A stretch of DNA of 64,000 nucleotides from Darksidea phi. Lineage: Eukaryota > Ascomycota > Dothideomycetes > Pleosporales > Lentitheciaceae. The notes below the pieces were generated by a model, which searched no databases, was not told the DNA's origin, and was given only the letters and a program-made list of their open reading frames with translations. Both the position numbers and the translations under genes were made by a program. Positions 1-10,404 of the stretch are shown here, in pieces (within the stretch, counting starts at the first letter, position 1; each line of letters begins with the position of its first letter). Location of the stretch: contig JASJFT010000054.1 of assembly GCA_030770425.1 (NCBI GenBank), positions 62,001-126,000 on the forward strand. Reading direction: 5' to 3'.

Positions 1-211
1 GTGAGGGGTTCGGCGTTGTCGGCGCGTTTAACTGTCTGTTGCGTAAGATGTCGAAACATTAAGACATAATGAAGTGATTAGAATCACGAAAAACACAGCC
101 AGCCCAGGAGCCAATGTGACGTCACGCCGGGTAGTGGCCCAAGCTCCTGGGGGAGGGGAAGGGAAAAAGGATGTCTGCTTTTTTAAGTAGATGCTGGTAG
201 GAGATGTTGGC

Positions 212-644
212 ATGACTGTTACGGAGCTTGCTACCTACGCTAAGATTTATACGGCTGAGCTTGGAGAAGACGTACGCGTTTCCCGTCTCCTCGGTGTAGT
301 AGAAGATAAGCACACGTCAAGGATCGTTGGACTGCTGCTGTCGTATATCGATTGCGAGAACTAGACACTATCCTATACTACACAGACTAGCGAGCGTACG
401 TCACACGACAAATGGCTGAAGCAAATAATACATACTCTAAATAAGCTTCATACACGCCAAATTATCTGGGGAGGTACAAAGCCTAATAATATTCTTATCG
501 ACGTACATGACGACGTATATTTAATTAATTTTAGCGGTAGATACACGAACGGTTGGGTAGATAAGGAGTTGATAAATACTTAAGAAGGCGACTTACAGGG
601 TCTTCAGCGTATTGCGGCATATCTCGCTGAACTGTCTGTATGAT
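212..644 (+). pseudogene. Degraded fungal kinase-like (phosphotransferase-fold) gene
   Basis: One reading frame can be followed through two stop codons (a TAG near 361 and a TAA near 580). It reads as a fungal kinase-like domain: LATYAKIYTAELGED, then RVSRLLGVVED, then IVGLLLSYIDCEN, then IIWGGTKPNNILID, then YLINFSGRYTNGWVDKEL and EGDLQGLQRIAAYLAEL. The GGTKPNNILID segment corresponds to the catalytic loop of this family (normally a G-D-x-K-x-x-N pattern); here the Asp is lost. The INFSG segment stands for the DFG-type metal-binding motif. The surroundings are rich in TA and TAG, which fits decay by repeat-induced point mutation. The N-terminal half of the ancestral protein is not recognisable upstream. 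Family membership is fairly clear; function is lost. Confidence 0.7.
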
Positions 645-2140
645 GACAGTCCAGTGATTTCGAAATTGAGACCGGCTCCGTGTCGAGATAGGCTACTAGA
701 GAATCATGTACAGTTACTAGCAAGATTAAATAGCCAATTCCTTAGTTAACACATGAGTTATAGTTATCCTCGCTCCTGGTTAGTCTACTCGAAAGCTTTT
801 TGTAGCGCTCTATGACTAATGTTCCATACCGAACCACATCAAGATTTAGCTACATCACGGCATGGTTCTCAAACGTTTGAGGGTATGGTTACCGCTCTTC
901 GGATTTCATGGGCACCTACGGGCTCTCATTTTGCTGTCCACCGGCACAAACAAAACCTTGAGACAGTACGATCCGCCGTCAACGGATTTCCACCTTAACA
1001 AACGCCCACTCAACTTCATTATGCTACGCCGCCGGCACGAATGGTCGTCGATATTTAATGATTGGCAACGATTGTATCGCCACGAGGGTCGCTTCTTTGA
1101 AGCGCCGCGATTGATTGACGTTCTTCGGACCACAGAATTGCTTTAAAAGCTAATTAGACAGATACATTTAGATAGGACGATTGTATCTATTTATTCCATG
1201 ACTGCTCAGAGCTGAAGTAGCCGACAAAAGCCCCCTTAAAAGAGAGCCATTCCGCCCAAATCTTTTGGATTTAGAAGCAAGTTGAACTCAGCCTTTCGGA
1301 TCAGACCGCCTTTCGGATCAGACCGCCTTTCAAGATATCAATAACTCTCCCAGTATCCATCCAATCCATATCCTTGAACAATCTCTCTAATTCTCTATAC
1401 GTTGCACCGCTACTTTACTCCAATATACTTTTCTCGAACTGCACCATCTGCGGCCGCCAGTACAGGGTGTATCGTTGCATACATCGCATCTCGATGCCTG
1501 GTATTACGTATTGTCCTCGAGCGAGAATCAATCCCAGAACTGGGAGGCAACCATATACGGCCAGGAGAGAACTGTCACCGACGTTGTCGATTCAAACCTA
1601 TACGGGGATCCTGGTTATTATAAGACGGACCTTATAAGGCAGGGCTAGCACTATCATTTGTGCTATACAATAACCCTCCCAACACCTCCTATACTTGTCG
1701 AAATCGGTACCTACACTTGGGCCAGCCGACTATATATGGGCATAATGTCCGCATTTCGCGCTGCAAATATTCCTGAAGACAGCCTCACCACGCAGAAATG
1801 TTTTCAGACAACGTTCTGATCACCTCAAATCAGAAAACAGCTGGTTCGTTTATAAATGAGAATAAAGAGTTTTGTAAAAGAGGTTTATTTGTTAGAAGGG
1901 AAATGGAAGATATCATTGGGGTAGTGGATAGAGGAAAGTTTGCTATATTGCTAAGAGGTTGGCGTCTATCCTATCTTGCTGTTTGTACCGTTCTAGTTAG
2001 TTTCTTCCTTAGTTTTGTCTGTTGTGCTGCCGTTCGTTCCGCCTTTCACTTAAATTTCCTTCTTGCGTTTATCTCTTCTCCAGTTTTCTTACCCCTCTAT
2101 AGCTCTCATTCCAGACTATCCTACATTCAATACGCCTCAA
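645..2140. other. No supported gene; decayed AT-rich DNA
   Basis: I see no gene that can be defended here. A 94-codon frame at 862-1146 has a protein-like C-terminal half (LNFIMLRRRHEWSSIFNDW, then FFEAPRLIDVLRTTELL) and may be a fragment of a lost gene, but it has no recognisable family or start context. A 17-bp unit is duplicated in tandem near 1295-1330 (ttcggatcagaccgcct). Confidence 0.4.
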
Positions 2141-2257
2141 GCAATGACTGCAACCGCCAACCTTCTTGCGTTTCAAGGTATTCGGACGAAATGCCTTTTT
2201 GTGTCACCTTTTTGGATTATTCCGCGAGTTTGACGACGCGATGGCTGCTACTCATTG
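2141..2257 (+). repeat. Dispersed repeat, copy A
   Basis: This ~117-bp stretch, starting gcaatgactgcaacc and ending gctgctactcattgg, recurs in inverted orientation at 35738-35854. The two copies differ only by a few substitutions and single-base indels (for example attcggacg against attcgggacg). Neither is embedded in an intact open reading frame. It probably marks the edge of a mobile element or a shared gene fragment; I do not recognise the family. Confidence 0.7.
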
Positions 2258-2313
2258 GATAGAAAATCCTAATATAATAAATATTAGATTTTTTAAGAAC
2301 CAGTAAGCTAAGC

Positions 2314-2673
2314 TTAAGAGCCTACTCGAGGTAGTAATACAAGAATATCTATTCTAGGGTGAGTGTCTAGATATATCGGCCACTTGCCGAGTGAACCGCA
2401 GCCGTCGAGAATCCAACACTCATCCAGCCGCGAATCTTGTCTACTATTAATATAAGATTGCGAGAACCGAGGGTCAGCAATGCTGCCACTTACAACCGAT
2501 AATATGATCATGTAATCGTCAAACGAGAACTTGCGCACTATGAATATTCTGACGTACAGCCTGGCGGCGGCGAACAGTGTGCTAAGAGCCACGACGGCGC
2601 TAATTGAAGCGGTGACGTATGGACCGTTATCTTTTCCCACACAAGCCGGTTCTAAGAATGATACCGTAGTCAT
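2314..2673 (-). pseudogene. Degraded fungal rhodopsin-domain integral membrane protein
   Basis: The first exon begins at ATG 2673 and reads a transmembrane segment VTASISAVVALSTLFAAARL followed by VRIFIVRKFSFDDYMIILSV. This is the hallmark start of the fungal rhodopsin-domain (SAT4/PTH11-like) membrane proteins (R-x-x-V-R, then DDY). A typical intron follows (gtaagt to ttaatag). After it one frame reads RGWMSVGFSTAAVHSASGR and then meets in-frame TAGs. In intact relatives this second part reaches a GRH motif and continues for five more helices. Here the gene ends after roughly two helices with several stops, so it is a relic, probably RIP-mutated. Confidence 0.7.
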
Positions 2674-4580
2674 TATTAGTTCCGCGAGAGATAGAAGTTG
2701 TAATGTTAGTGGTGTTGCCTAGTACGTTGTGGCGGACAGTCTTTGTGCGTGTCGGAGTGATGGGAGTCTGCTCAATGTTCTAATTTAGACTCTGATCGCC
2801 TTAATATGCACGGCGTCTGCACCTCAGTCAATTGGATGGAGCCGTCTTCAGACTGTCACAGTACTAAGTAAAATGGAAGATACCTGCGAACGCATACTAA
2901 CGGCAGCCTATCCTTTCCTTCGGACATACCTTCGTCAACGGAAGGCCATCCTTCCTGGGCCCCCGCTCCAGCATACTACACGCCTGCAGCTGACTTCAAT
3001 CCAATACTACTAGGATACTGCTCCTTTGACGCAACCTGCAGTAGCCTCCAACCTCCTGTTGAATCCTTGCACAGCATCTCCACCAGTCATATCATTACAG
3101 AGGATCTTACTCAAATATGGCGATTGGCATAACCGTGCATGGATGTGGAAGCAAGGGCTCCGTCTCATCGTTACATTATGTACGCCGTATACCAACATTG
3201 TAAGCAGTAATATGATCCCGCTCACCGTTGCTGCACGCACACACCGCCGGGCCGACGGCCCGACGAGGGGTCCGCGGCAAGTTATGTAAAGCTTTCTCAG
3301 TCTCGCAGCCTTGAGCTTTGCGAAGCTGCGCATCTTCTGCCCTATTAGTAGGTTTACATAGGTCGCAAGATGGGTGTTACACAACGCCCGTGGGATAACG
3401 AATTGGATCATTTAGAGTACGTTGATTTGCTGAGACAAATGAGCTTAATAAACTTCAAATGAAACGCGTTCGATGGGAATGATCGCGCAGTCAGCAGCAC
3501 TGCAGACAGAGTGACATCTAATTCTTCTATGTCCGTTGATAGGGAAATCATGAATACACGTGGCCTCCATCTCCCTTGCGAGGCAGTCTTCACCACGGAC
3601 GGGGCAAAAAGTGCGAGTATTGAATAGGATATGCGGCTTGGCTTGCTAGTTGTGACTGTCTAAATGCGACCGAAACTGCCGCTTTACCACTCCCTGGCAA
3701 TGGACTTTGCATACAACTATGCGATGCCTGGGCATATATTCAAAAATGCTGTTAAATTGCTCCATGTTGCGTAAGTTGTGGCGGTTCTAGAACCTTATTG
3801 AGATCGACTGTTCTTTGTTCTGTTGAGGTCAGCTGCTGCTGAACCAAGTTATGTACATATTACGCTTGCAGAGTCTAGAGCTCCGAGGACCACCTGAGAG
3901 TAGGCATAAATACTGCCTGCTCTGCCAGCTCTCGAGCATCAATACAGTTCTTCATAGCTTCCAACAACCGATACATAAGTAGCTGACGGACATGGCTATC
4001 TGCTGCTCTTTACATCTCCCTCCCTTGTCTCCCGCTCCTGCCCTTACCCCTAATCTTTTCTCCTCTCGTCCCACTGACTCTGCTATCACACCTCATCACA
4101 GTTTCACGACGTCACATTCTGTCAATCTGATCAAGGTCTAGGATCCAGCGAACAAGGGAATGCTCTTCGATAGGTGATAGCTTGCGATTGACAGATACTG
4201 TCTCGTGTTCGGCGAGGGTACCGCGGAGGCGCGTCCTAAGGGTCGATTCTGGTACATTGTAAACTACGAGTGCGCGAATTGAGTGACAAGGGTTAGACTT
4301 AATTAAGACTATAGCAAGCTGAATTCTGCCGTCTTTTGATAGGTGGGGTGCGCAGCTTACTGATGTACGCAGCTTACTGATAAAACACGTTAATTGGTGG
4401 CGTGACGCGTAACAGCATGGCTCTCACAACCAGGGTGGCAGCCCGAGCCAGCCACTCATTCTTGGCGTGGGCACCTGATGGATTGATTAGAACCACGAAA
4501 GCGGCACGTTCATTTTCTGTTCTCCTAGACACACTTTTAGCTACTCCATTGCGCCATTCCGTCAACCTCGAGATTGCAGT
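2674..4580. other. Interrupted coding relic(s), no intact gene
   Basis: Coding-like stretches on the + strand lack a continuous frame, for example 2873-3010 (MEDTCERILTAAYPFLRTYL) and 3020-3900, where stop codons break a frame reading SLHSISTSHIITEDLTQIWR and EIMNTRGLHLPCEAVFTTDG. I do not recognise the family. About 3900-4580 contains the presumed promoter of the following gene (pyrimidine-rich tract 4010-4080). Confidence 0.3.
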
Positions 4581-6609
4581 ATGCCTACGCCGCCAATAGA
4601 GATTCTCTCGGTGGAGGCCAACGTTCTCAACAACGTAACGTCTCTCGTAGCCTTACTCGGCTACATTGTCGATACAGTGAGAGAGGTGCGAGGATTCCGA
4701 AAAGACTGCCAGGAGCTCACGAACACTTGTATTGCGTTGTCTCTTACCTTCTTGGACAATAGGAAGGCGCTCGAAGTCACGAAATTGCAGGGCGAGTTGG
4801 ACATCTGTCTGAAGGATGTATACAGCCTGGTGCTGCGCTGTCGGCAATGGAATGTCGCACAAATCACGTTGGATGTTACACTTAGACACAAGTTCTCGTC
4901 GATGAGAGCGCGACTGGATAATATCCGCAAGGCTTTCGAGCTGGAGATTCTGGTAAGCCCGTGATTCTGGTCTTTACATGGATCGAGCCCGTACTTGAAA
5001 TTGACGCATTTTCTCACTGTTGCTCAGATGACGCTCAAAGGGGACTCTTCGGAGGCGGCAGACGCGCTCCGTTCGCTAGCGGTCAAACTAAACGAGATGC
5101 GAGACGCGCAAGGGGAAGACGAGAAGGATCGGAATGCCATGATCGAAAAGCTTCGACAGCTCCAACTAGACGTGTCAGAGGCAAATTGCAACATCCTATC
5201 CCTAAAACCGCTCCCGCGAACACACATGCGCGTAATCCCTATCTGCGATCCAGAAATCCATCTTACAGAGGAATCGCCGGACGGGAAACCGATCAAGGGG
5301 ACATTTAAAGGCTCGAGAATCTCGTTCTACGAAACTGTGGACCAGAAAGGAGTCTCTAGTAGTCTTCAAAGAACAGTCAAGCTCTATCAAGACATGGCAG
5401 AAGTAGCACAGGTTCAGACACTCTATGGCATTGTGGAAAAAGATGGGCGCCTTTATGCTGCCATGGAAGACATGGATCAATACATTAGCCTCAGTGATGG
5501 CCTCGAAAATGGTCGCGTCACCCAACTCAGCTCTCTGCAAAAAGTTCAGATTGGTTACGAGATCGCAGCTACCACCGCGGCCCTCCACAAGGCCGAAATT
5601 CTTGTCAAGGTCTTGTCTGATGTCACGGCTCATTTCGTAGTTCTGCCCGATGGATCGGCAAGGGCAAAGCTTTCCGGGCTGCGGCATGCCAGAAAAGTGA
5701 GTGCTAGCCATTATCGGTGGGAGAGCATGACGTTAGCCTCTGATATCCGCTAATAATATACAGATATGGGAAACAACGACTCGTGATACGCAGGACCCAA
5801 GGTTTGAAGCCCCTGAGACGGAAAAAGCGAAGACGCGATCCCCGATGTCGGACGCTTGGGCGTACGTATTTGGCTCTGCGATTATCTATGTTCGGCCACT
5901 CACAAGTCGTAGGCTAGGTACGCTCCTCCAGGTATTGTTCCTTGCAGAGTATCCCTTTGGCAAGAAGCCTGATCAGGCGAAGCCGGACGATGACACGTTC
6001 CGGCGAGAGGTCAAACGTCTCCTTCACTCGAAACAAGGCCCATTCCGAAACTGTCCTGCACCCATACCAAGGGAAGTTGAGCTAGCTCGCGAGTGCCTCC
6101 AGTCGGATCCGTTCCTCAGACCAACACCTGCTCGAGTCGCTGAACAGCTATTTGAAATCTTGATCAGTATCGCTGCAGGTGGCAATACTGATCTCTACAT
6201 GCTAGGCCATTGGTCGGGAGGAGCCGCACATGTGGACAAGCCGGGCATAGAGAGATTGGTAAAGCACGTCCTAGCCACGTCACGTGAAAGCAAAGGCAAA
6301 GCGGCTGCTCAAATGCTCACGCCAGGTGAACTGAGCAAGTTGAAGCAAGCAGCCGAAGAGCTCAATCCGGTATACAATTACGCCATAGGCCTAGCATACC
6401 TTCATGGTATTGTTGATCTCCGCAGCGATGATCAGCCAGTCCCAGACATCATCCCGGACGAAATCCAAAGGTCGAGGCTCGCCCTCCCGTATCTCGAGCT
6501 GGCTCAACAACAAGGACATGTCGGTGCAATCAAGGAATTGGTTGTGGCTCATAAGCATCTGGCAAAGCACTACTACTCTCTATTAGAGATGGACAAGCAG
6601 GACTACTGA
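4581..6609 (+). CDS. MLKL-like protein: helical bundle, pseudokinase, Sel1-like repeats
   Basis: Four exons by my model (4581-4952, 5028-5696, 5764-5865, 5932-6609) give 606 residues in consistent phase. Residues 1-125 are all helical (IEILSVEANVLNNVTSLVAL... FRKDCQELTNTC... LRHKFSSMRARLDNI), with the size and pattern of the MLKL/HeLo-like four-helix bundle. Residues 126-185 form a charged, brace-like coiled coil. A kinase fold starts near 215 (GTFKGSRISF), but it lacks the VAIK lysine, has ILVKVLSDVTAHF instead of an HRD loop (317-330) and SGL instead of DFG (~340), so it should be catalytically dead. SDAWAYVLFLAEYPFG matches helix F. The C terminus (from ~520, YAIGLAYLHG ... ALPYLELAQQQGH) looks like Sel1 repeats. 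In known MLKL-type proteins the bundle attacks membranes when an upstream kinase releases the pseudokinase. The convergent neighbour is a kinase. The MLKL assignment rests on pattern and architecture; the cell-death role is inferred. Confidence 0.78.
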
Positions 6610-6612
6610 CTT

Positions 6613-9600
6613 CTACATGGATGCGATGTCCTCGGCCTCCAGCATGGAGTCCAATTTTCGCTTCCGGCTCGACAAGGGCAACCAATCCGACCCAAGCGAC
6701 AACCCCGAACCTGTCTCAAATACCTTTCTAATTCGAGGCAGTTGGTAGCTCTCGTCGTACCATTCAATCTCTCCACCATAAGCAGATGCAGCTAATCCCG
6801 ATGGGCCGTCTATGAGCTCTTCCATAACCACGACCAAGGTATTCGCATCAAATCGCCCCGCGGGATCAGGATCCAAACAACGCTCCATGATTCTCATTAG
6901 CCCTGCGAGGTATAGAACTTTGCCATCCTCGTCGCACAGCCGCGAGTGCACCTCCTCGTTTTGTATGATTCGAACGGCAAGCAGGCCCCAAGCGAAGATG
7001 TCATCGGCCGCGGAGGAGTAGCTTCTCTGAGCAATGGATCCCGGCATCATGAAATCGGTATACGAATAGGTTCCTTGGCTTGTGCTTGTGGAGGCTACGG
7101 GAGACTGTGCGTCCATTGCTTCAGCAGAAGTGTTTATGTCTTTCCCTTCTCCTAAATCAGATAATAAGCAGTCAAATTCGATCTCGCCATCCCCTGCTGA
7201 TTGAATCGATGAAACCAGGACGTTTCGGGGATGGATATCTCTGGGTAAACCTCCAGTTAGTACCTTGCATCCAGGGTCCGCAGCTACTGATAAGTTTAGT
7301 AGAGTTAAACATACCTATGCACGACCCCCTTCTTATGAATTGTCATCAGGCCGTTTGCCAGGCCATTCAGCGCGCTGCAAATGAGCAACCAATTCTCTTC
7401 TTGTTCTCCCGGTTTCAGCCTCTTTTTCAAAAATGAGAGTATGTCACCCTGATCTGCATAATCGAAGACGAGTGCGAACGTCTCTTTCGAGATATCTTGA
7501 GACGCCCTTTTCGAATTCGAATCGAGAACGTTCCCTTCTTCATCTACACGTACTTTACAGAAACCGTAGAATGGTACGCACCCGCTAGAATCCCCAGCGA
7601 GGGCCGAGTATACTGTTGCCAACTGTGATGTATCAGCCGGATGACTGGGCAAGATGAGGACTGCGCAGACCATACCTCAACAAAGAACTTCGCTTGGTCG
7701 TCAAAGCTCCTCTTTACCCGAGCTACTTTTAACGCGACGTTTCCCTGGCCTTCCTCTGTATGATCATACCTGGTTGTCGGCTTCCTAGCCCACTTCGCTC
7801 GATACACATTACCGAAACTCCCTTGCCCAAGTAAGCTGTCCCGTGACAAGTCAGCAAGGTCAAGCTCACGGGCGTCAACAAAGTGGAGGAAGTCGCTGTA
7901 CGCAGGATCATAGTGCTCGCCGAGTATTTCTTTGAGCGCAACGTGCTGGGAATCCAGCGTTTCCCGGTGGCGGAACCTGAGATCAAAGAAAGCGATGGCA
8001 GCCCAAAAACCGGAGCGCTTCTCAAACTGGCGCATTTTTAGACCAGGCAGAGTTTGGAGGAGATGGAACGCTTGGGCTCCGGGATCGTAGGTAAGTGCGC
8101 AGTCATTCTGAGAAGCAAGCATTTTTAGCTATTTCGGTGAGCTTTGCGGGTGCAGAAACTCACCCACATTGCCGAGACGTATCGTAGGTTTTTGATGATA
8201 TTCGTGTCTTTGATCTTCTGTTTATGGAACACGACGCTTTCCCCAACCGTCAAGCCAGGGTAACGATACCCGGCATCGATATGGGGGGGAAAGAGGTCAT
8301 CTGTGAGATACAAGGAGTGGTTGACACGGTCTGCTGGAACTGTGCACAGTGCCTCGCTCAGATGCGCAGCATTAAGCCCAAGACCACTCTCTAATTCAGA
8401 AAGGCTTCTTGCATCGATGTTCTCGAGCATCTCCCATGGGTAAAATGGAAGCAGTTTCGTCAAATCGACAATCGGACTCTCATGGATTTTACGTCGCAAC
8501 TCGAGTTCAAGCTTGTATAAAAGTGATTAGACACTGGTCATACAAGGCGTATTGTTCCGTGATACTTACAAATTCTTGAGCGTCTTCCTGGAAGAAGAGA
8601 TTGGCGATCTCGCTCTACCGTCATTCAGCGTCGTTTGGCCTCTTTTACGTGGTCGGAATCACCGACTGCAAAGGCTTACCGGGCGCTGAGACAGTACCAT
8701 CGTCAACGGCTGCTTCGCGAAAAATGTGCGAGCACCATTGGGGTTATCTCGTGCCACCCATTCTCCAGAGAACTCTGGAGTGGCAATAAACTTATCGATC
8801 ATCATTCCGTAACGCGCGTTGTGCTCCGAAACCATCAGCATCCGGGAAAGCGACCATACATCCCAAAGGTCTTCGGCTTCCGTGATCTTGATCGCTGTCA
8901 TCCGAGCCCAGTCAGTTGTACGCTCTCGGTCCTGCTCCATTTTGGCTTGTTTCTCTTCTGGATCCATCGCGTGCTCGTTGTCTCCCACATTTCCATCCTC
9001 ATGAGCATCAGCGTCATTTGTATCACTAGTTTCATGTTTCATGCCCTCAAACAGACCCTTGGGCGGAAACTCCGGTGTATCTTCAATCAAGTGCTCGACA
9101 CACTCCAGCAAATCCTTCTCATTCCCCACCAACCCAAGCAACTTCAGTACTTCGCCTCCAAACCCCGGTATACCCATGACCATTTTAATCTCACGAAATA
9201 TCATCCGACCCAACTCCTTCCAAAGCTCCCAATCCTCTTCACACGGCACAGCGGTAAGTCGTTCATAATCCCCGGCGCCCCACTCCTCCAGGCCAGCATT
9301 ATCGCGCATCAGCTGAGCAGTGCGATGCCACCGTCTGTCATACAGATCATTTCTCTCCCTAGTTCTTGTCCGCAGGGTGGATTGGAATATATCGAGAGCA
9401 GTGGCGAAGTTTCCGTCGTGACATTCGGCAACCCATTCGGGATCCAATTCCGTCAGCGCCATACGTAGGACATTGTCCGCCCAAGACCAGTGGTAGAAGA
9501 GGATTGTCGCTACGCGCGTGGCCTCTATATCGCTGAGGGCATCTTTGGACGAATGCAAGTGGGGTGTTTGAGCGCGAAGCTGGGAGATTGTCTTGGAGAG

Positions 9601-9789
9601 GAGCAGTCGCTCGAAGGGCTGGAGTCTGACGCGGAGGAAACACGAGTGTGAGGGTGACGGAAGCCCTGAGTTCGATTCTATAGCGGCTACGGGGTGTAGA
9701 AGGGCGTTGTGGAGACATTTGAGGCACTGGCGAGTGATGCGCGGCCAGCTACAGCGCTCGCGGATGTGTAAGAGGTAGCGGTCCTCCAT
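6613..9789 (-). CDS. Large protein with N-terminal helical region and C-terminal active protein kinase
   Basis: Six exons (9789-8680, 8614-8570, 8511-8164, 8107-7676, 7622-7315, 7240-6613) join in phase to 956 residues. The first ~590 residues are helical with no domain I recognise (Trp-rich helices, an acidic patch DANDADAHEDGNVGDNEH). The kinase domain starts at ~594 with LGQGSFGNVYRAKW and has the ATP lysine in VALKV, HRDIHPRNVL (~747) and SDLG in place of DFG (~778), then DDIFAWGLLAVRI and CLDPDPAGRFDA. All catalytic residues are present, so it is probably an active Ser/Thr kinase. The frame is also open upstream of ATG 9789 to about 9870 (GTG near 9870), so an extra 5' exon is possible. 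Its stop lies 3 bp from the stop of the MLKL-like gene, which suggests, but does not prove, a kinase-effector relationship. Confidence 0.8.
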
Positions 9790-10404
9790 CTCAGGAACAA
9801 CGCGCTTGAAGACGGTTCTGATCGCATCAGCCCACCAAGGCTGAGATTTTTTGCTCCGCAGCCTTGTCACGTGGCTTGATCAGCCTCTTCGGCTACAAGC
9901 CAGTCCTGCGCTACAGCTCGAGTGCAAATACAAAGGATCAGGCCACGGGACACCCCTGCGCCACCACCCGTGTTCAAAAGCGATACTGGGTTCAGGCATG
10001 GAAGGATGAACGGTTAGTGAGATGATCCTTTTAACTAATATAATATCTTTACTAATCTTTATTTACTTTAGTTATAAATATTAATAACTTTATAAAATAT
10101 AGTCTCAGGTCTCATTCTAGTGAGGTGCATACGAGTTGGCGGCGGGGCGGTGCAACATCTTGTTCCACCAACCAATTGGCTCTCTACTGTATGACGGAAT
10201 TGTATTAGCACGACGTGGTAGTTTAGATTAGCTCTAAGAGAGAAAGTAGTTCTAGGTTTGCGATATCTACTAGGATGCGCGTCTCTGCCCTGTTGAACAT
10301 ACATTAGAGGGCCAATTTTGCTTAAACAGTATCAAGACTATGACAAGTTGGCGTTGCAGCGTTAGCTAGTAACAGCAACATTGTAAATCAAGGCTAATCC
10401 CCCT
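9790..10404. other. Intergenic, AT-rich centre
   Basis: No gene seen. A very AT-rich tract at 10030-10100 (runs of taatataatatcttta type) separates the kinase gene from the methyltransferase. A possible upstream exon of the kinase gene (ATG near 9998 on the minus strand, reading MPEPSIAFEHGWWRRGVPWP) does not splice in phase and was not used. Confidence 0.5.

Noticed and set aside
862..1146. 94-codon + strand ORF with protein-like ending
   Set aside because: No family, no start context, and it lies in decayed DNA; the opposite strand is open too.
7305..8499. Treating the separate minus-strand ORFs at 6.6-9.8 kb as several genes
   Set aside because: All join through standard introns in one phase, with kinase motifs continuing across the junctions.
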